Part shown: positions 6,769 through 7,674 of the stretch, piece by piece
Position numbering within the stretch: position 1 is the stretch's first letter
Layout: each line of letters opens with the position of its first letter
Translations under genes and position numbers: made by a program
Source: Burkholderiales bacterium
GTDB lineage: Bacteria > Actinomycetota > Thermoleophilia > Gaiellales > Gaiellaceae
Direction: 5' to 3'
Length of the DNA stretch: 7,674 bases
NCBI GenBank assembly: GCA_025935595.1
Contig: JAICUZ010000116.1
Span: 1-7,674 of the forward strand
The notes under the pieces: model-generated
What the model was told of the DNA's origin: nothing
The model's database searches: none
Seen by the model: the letters and a program-made list of their open reading frames with translations, nothing else

Positions 6769-6770
6769 GC
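6746..6770 (+). promoter_or_regulatory. Perfect 10-bp inverted repeat over the DUF2469 stop and coaX initiation region
   Basis: GCTCAGAGAT (6746-6755) and ATCTCTGAGC (6761-6770) are exact reverse complements around the 5-base loop AGAAG. The 3' arm contains the DUF2469 stop TGA (6766-6768) and ends 2 bases before the coaX GTG (6773). The 5' arm uses an ATA isoleucine codon (6754-6756), unusual in this GC-rich sequence, as if the stem were being kept. No T-run follows, so a classic terminator is unlikely. A translation-coupling hairpin, an RNA-processing site or a DNA operator are all possible. Confidence 0.6.
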
Positions 6771-6772
6771 CG

Positions 6773-7528
6773 GTGCTCCTCGCGATCGACGTAGGCAACA
6801 CCCAGACGGTCTTCGGGCTGTTCGAGGGCGACCGACTGACGGAGCAGTTCCGTGTCGGCACCGACCCCTCGCACACGAGTGACGAGCTCGCGGTCATGCT
6901 GCGCGCGTTCGTCGACGTGGAGGCGCTCGGCGGCATCGTCCTCTGCGCCTCGGTGCCGACCCTCGTGCGCGAGTACGAGTCCTTTGCCGAGCGCTGGGCC
7001 GGGACGGAGCTGCTCGTGCTCGGCCCGGGAGTCTCGACCGGCGTGCCGATCCGCTACGACGATCCGCGAGAGGTGGGGCCGGACCGGATCGCGAACGCGG
7101 TTGCGGTTCGCGAGCGCCACGGCGCGCCGGCGGTCGTGGTCGACTTCGGGACGTCGACGAATTTCGACGTCGTCAACGCTGCGGGCGAGTTCGCGGGCGG
7201 TGTGCTCGCGCCGGGGATCGAGATCTCGATGGACGCGTTGTTCGCCCGCGCGGCGCGCCTGCCGAAGGTGCCGTTCACGGCGCCGGAGCGTGTGATCAGC
7301 CAGACGACGACCGCGGCGCTGCAGTCGGGCCTGGTGTACGGCTTCGCGGGCCAGGTCGATGCGATCGTCTCCCGGATCGTCGCGGAGCTCGGCGCCGACG
7401 GCGCGCCGGTCGTCGCGACGGGAGGCCTCGCCGATCTGATCGCTCCGCACTCCTCGACCATCACCGCGGTCGACCCGGAACTGACCCTGCAAGGCCTGCG
7501 CATCGTCTGGGAGCGAAACCAGACGTAA
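6773..7528 (+). CDS. coaX: Type III pantothenate kinase
   Basis: CoaX phosphorylates pantothenate with ATP, the first step of coenzyme A synthesis; the type III enzymes are insensitive to CoA feedback and need a monovalent cation. The 251-residue product has normal length. Motifs of the ASKHA fold are AIDVGNTQTVFG at 4-15 with catalytic Asp6, DPREVGPDRIANAV at 97-110 with the pantothenate-binding GPDR (Asp104), VDFGTSTNFDVV at 123-134 (Asp124, cation site), GGVLAPGI at 142-149, LPKVPF at 163-168 and TGGLA at 216-220. GTG 6773 begins 4 bases after the DUF2469 stop and places the phosphate-binding motif at the normal N-terminal position. No Shine-Dalgarno of usual strength precedes it; the upstream sequence is the 3' arm of an inverted repeat, so initiation may depend on translation of the previous gene. 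Confidence 0.95.
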   Translation: MLLAIDVGNTQTVFGLFEGDRLTEQFRVGTDPSHTSDELAVMLRAFVDVEALGGIVLCASVPTLVREYESFAERWAGTELLVLGPGVSTGVPIRYDDPREVGPDRIANAVAVRERHGAPAVVVDFGTSTNFDVVNAAGEFAGGVLAPGIEISMDALFARAARLPKVPFTAPERVISQTTTAALQSGLVYGFAGQVDAIVSRIVAELGADGAPVVATGGLADLIAPHSSTITAVDPELTLQGLRIVWERNQT

Positions 7529-7532
7529 CGAC

Positions 7533-7558
7533 GCTGGCGCAGGCGAGAGTGCGCCGGT
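7533..7558 (+). terminator. Hairpin just after coaX, possible terminator without T-run
   Basis: The stem starts 5 bases after the coaX TAA. GGCGCA (7536-7541) pairs exactly with TGCGCC (7550-7555), and C7534-G7557 plus two G-T wobbles (7535/7556 and 7533/7558) lengthen it to 9 pairs. The loop is GGCGAGAG (7542-7549). There is no T-tract, so it would be a weak intrinsic terminator or a 3' stabilising structure. The loop is also complementary to 7615-7622, described separately as a possible pseudoknot. Confidence 0.4.
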
Positions 7559-7631
7559 CCGGGACGGTCAGGCCTCGAAGGGTTGAGGACCGAGCCGTGA
7601 CGGTTCAGACTTGGCTCTCGCCATCGACATC

Positions 7632-7637
7632 GAGGAG
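7632..7637 (+). promoter_or_regulatory. Shine-Dalgarno of the last gene
   Basis: GAGGAG lies 7 bases before the ATG at 7645, ideal spacing and the clearest ribosome-binding site in the window. It decides the start over the in-frame GTG codons upstream at 7549 and 7597. The segment between 7597 and 7645 lacks the G/C-ending codon pattern of the coding regions; GTG 7597 does have a fair GAGGA 7 bases before it, so it is the main rival. Confidence 0.7.
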
Positions 7638-7644
7638 TCCCAAC

Positions 7645-7674
7645 ATGAGTGCGGATCCGGCCCCCGATCAGATC
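7645..7674 (+). CDS. Start of an unidentified gene, cut by the window end
   Basis: ATG AGT GCG GAT is followed by an open frame to the last base, giving ten residues, MSADPAPDQI. A strong Shine-Dalgarno precedes the ATG, and the gene has the same orientation as coaX after a 116-base gap, which suggests its own transcription unit or a regulated read-through. Ten residues are too few to identify a family; the acidic, proline-containing start suggests a cytoplasmic protein without a signal peptide. Confidence 0.65.
   Translation, partial: MSADPAPDQI

Larger units (their letters stand above)
7529..7644. other. Intergenic region with several potential RNA hairpins
   Basis: This 116-base gap is the longest non-coding stretch in the window. 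It contains a hairpin at 7533-7558, a short stem CCTCGA (7573-7578) with TTGAGG (7583-7588), a near-direct repeat GACGGTCAG (7563-7571) and GACGGTTCAG (7599-7608), and complementary segments that could form alternative stems (GACCG at 7588-7592 can pair with CGGTC at 7565-7569 or CGGTT at 7601-7605). A poor promoter candidate is TTGAGG (7583-7588) with CAGACT (7606-7611) at 17-base spacing. I do not recognise a known riboswitch. The region may combine the coaX 3' end and the leader of the next gene. Confidence 0.4.

Noticed and set aside
7597..7644. GTG 7597 as the start of the last gene, or a short leader peptide in the gap.
   Set aside because: It has a fair GAGGA upstream, but codons from 7597 to 7644 lack the local G/C-ending pattern and the ATG at 7645 has a better Shine-Dalgarno. 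The frame has no stop, so it is not a separate leader peptide.
1..7674. Mobile element, CRISPR array, tRNA or rRNA, or a defence island.
   Set aside because: No direct-repeat arrays, transposase or integrase motifs, cloverleaf sequences or composition breaks were seen; the recognised genes are all housekeeping or transport.

Overview
The window reads as chromosomal DNA from a high-GC Gram-positive bacterium, most likely an actinobacterium and possibly a deep-branching lineage such as Thermoleophilia. The evidence is the strong G/C preference at third codon positions, many GTG starts, 4-base stop/start overlaps (ATGA, GTGA), a DUF2469-family gene (a family I know from actinobacteria) and a folP-folB-folK...coaX order resembling the mycobacterial folate/pantothenate cluster. 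The lineage is inferred from style and gene content, not from a marker gene. I see no tRNA, rRNA, CRISPR array, insertion sequence or phage gene.

Layout. (1) 1-1376, plus strand: the end of a transketolase N-terminal (thiamine diphosphate-binding) subunit and a complete transketolase C-terminal subunit, overlapping by 4 bases; together they form one split transketolase-like enzyme. (2) 1365-4792, minus strand: two ABC exporter half-transporters overlapping by 4 bases. Their ATPase motifs are complementary in degeneracy, which predicts a heterodimer with one consensus and one degenerate ATP site. This pair runs convergently into the transketolase pair, and the two 3' ends overlap by 12 bases. 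(3) 4810-7528, plus strand: a compact operon folP-folB-folK-DUF2469-coaX. It encodes three consecutive-pathway folate enzymes, a conserved protein of unknown function, and type III pantothenate kinase (first step of CoA synthesis). (4) 7529-7644: a 116-base gap with several potential RNA structures. (5) From 7645: the first ten codons of a further plus-strand gene with a good ribosome-binding site.

Regulation. The divergent ABC and folP start codons are only 17 bases apart. The single A/T-rich patch in that gap can serve as a -10 box for both directions, each 6 bases from its start codon, suggesting back-to-back leaderless transcripts. A second candidate leaderless promoter (TACAAT, 7 bases before a GTG) lies inside the end of folK, ahead of the DUF2469 gene. 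A perfect 10-bp inverted repeat covers the DUF2469 stop codon and ends 2 bases before the coaX start, and could couple coaX translation to its upstream neighbour.

Most of the window is ordinary metabolism and transport. I found no convincing new defence or mobile system. The points most worth checking are the DUF2469 gene inside a cofactor operon, the three compact regulatory sites, and the asymmetric ABC pair.
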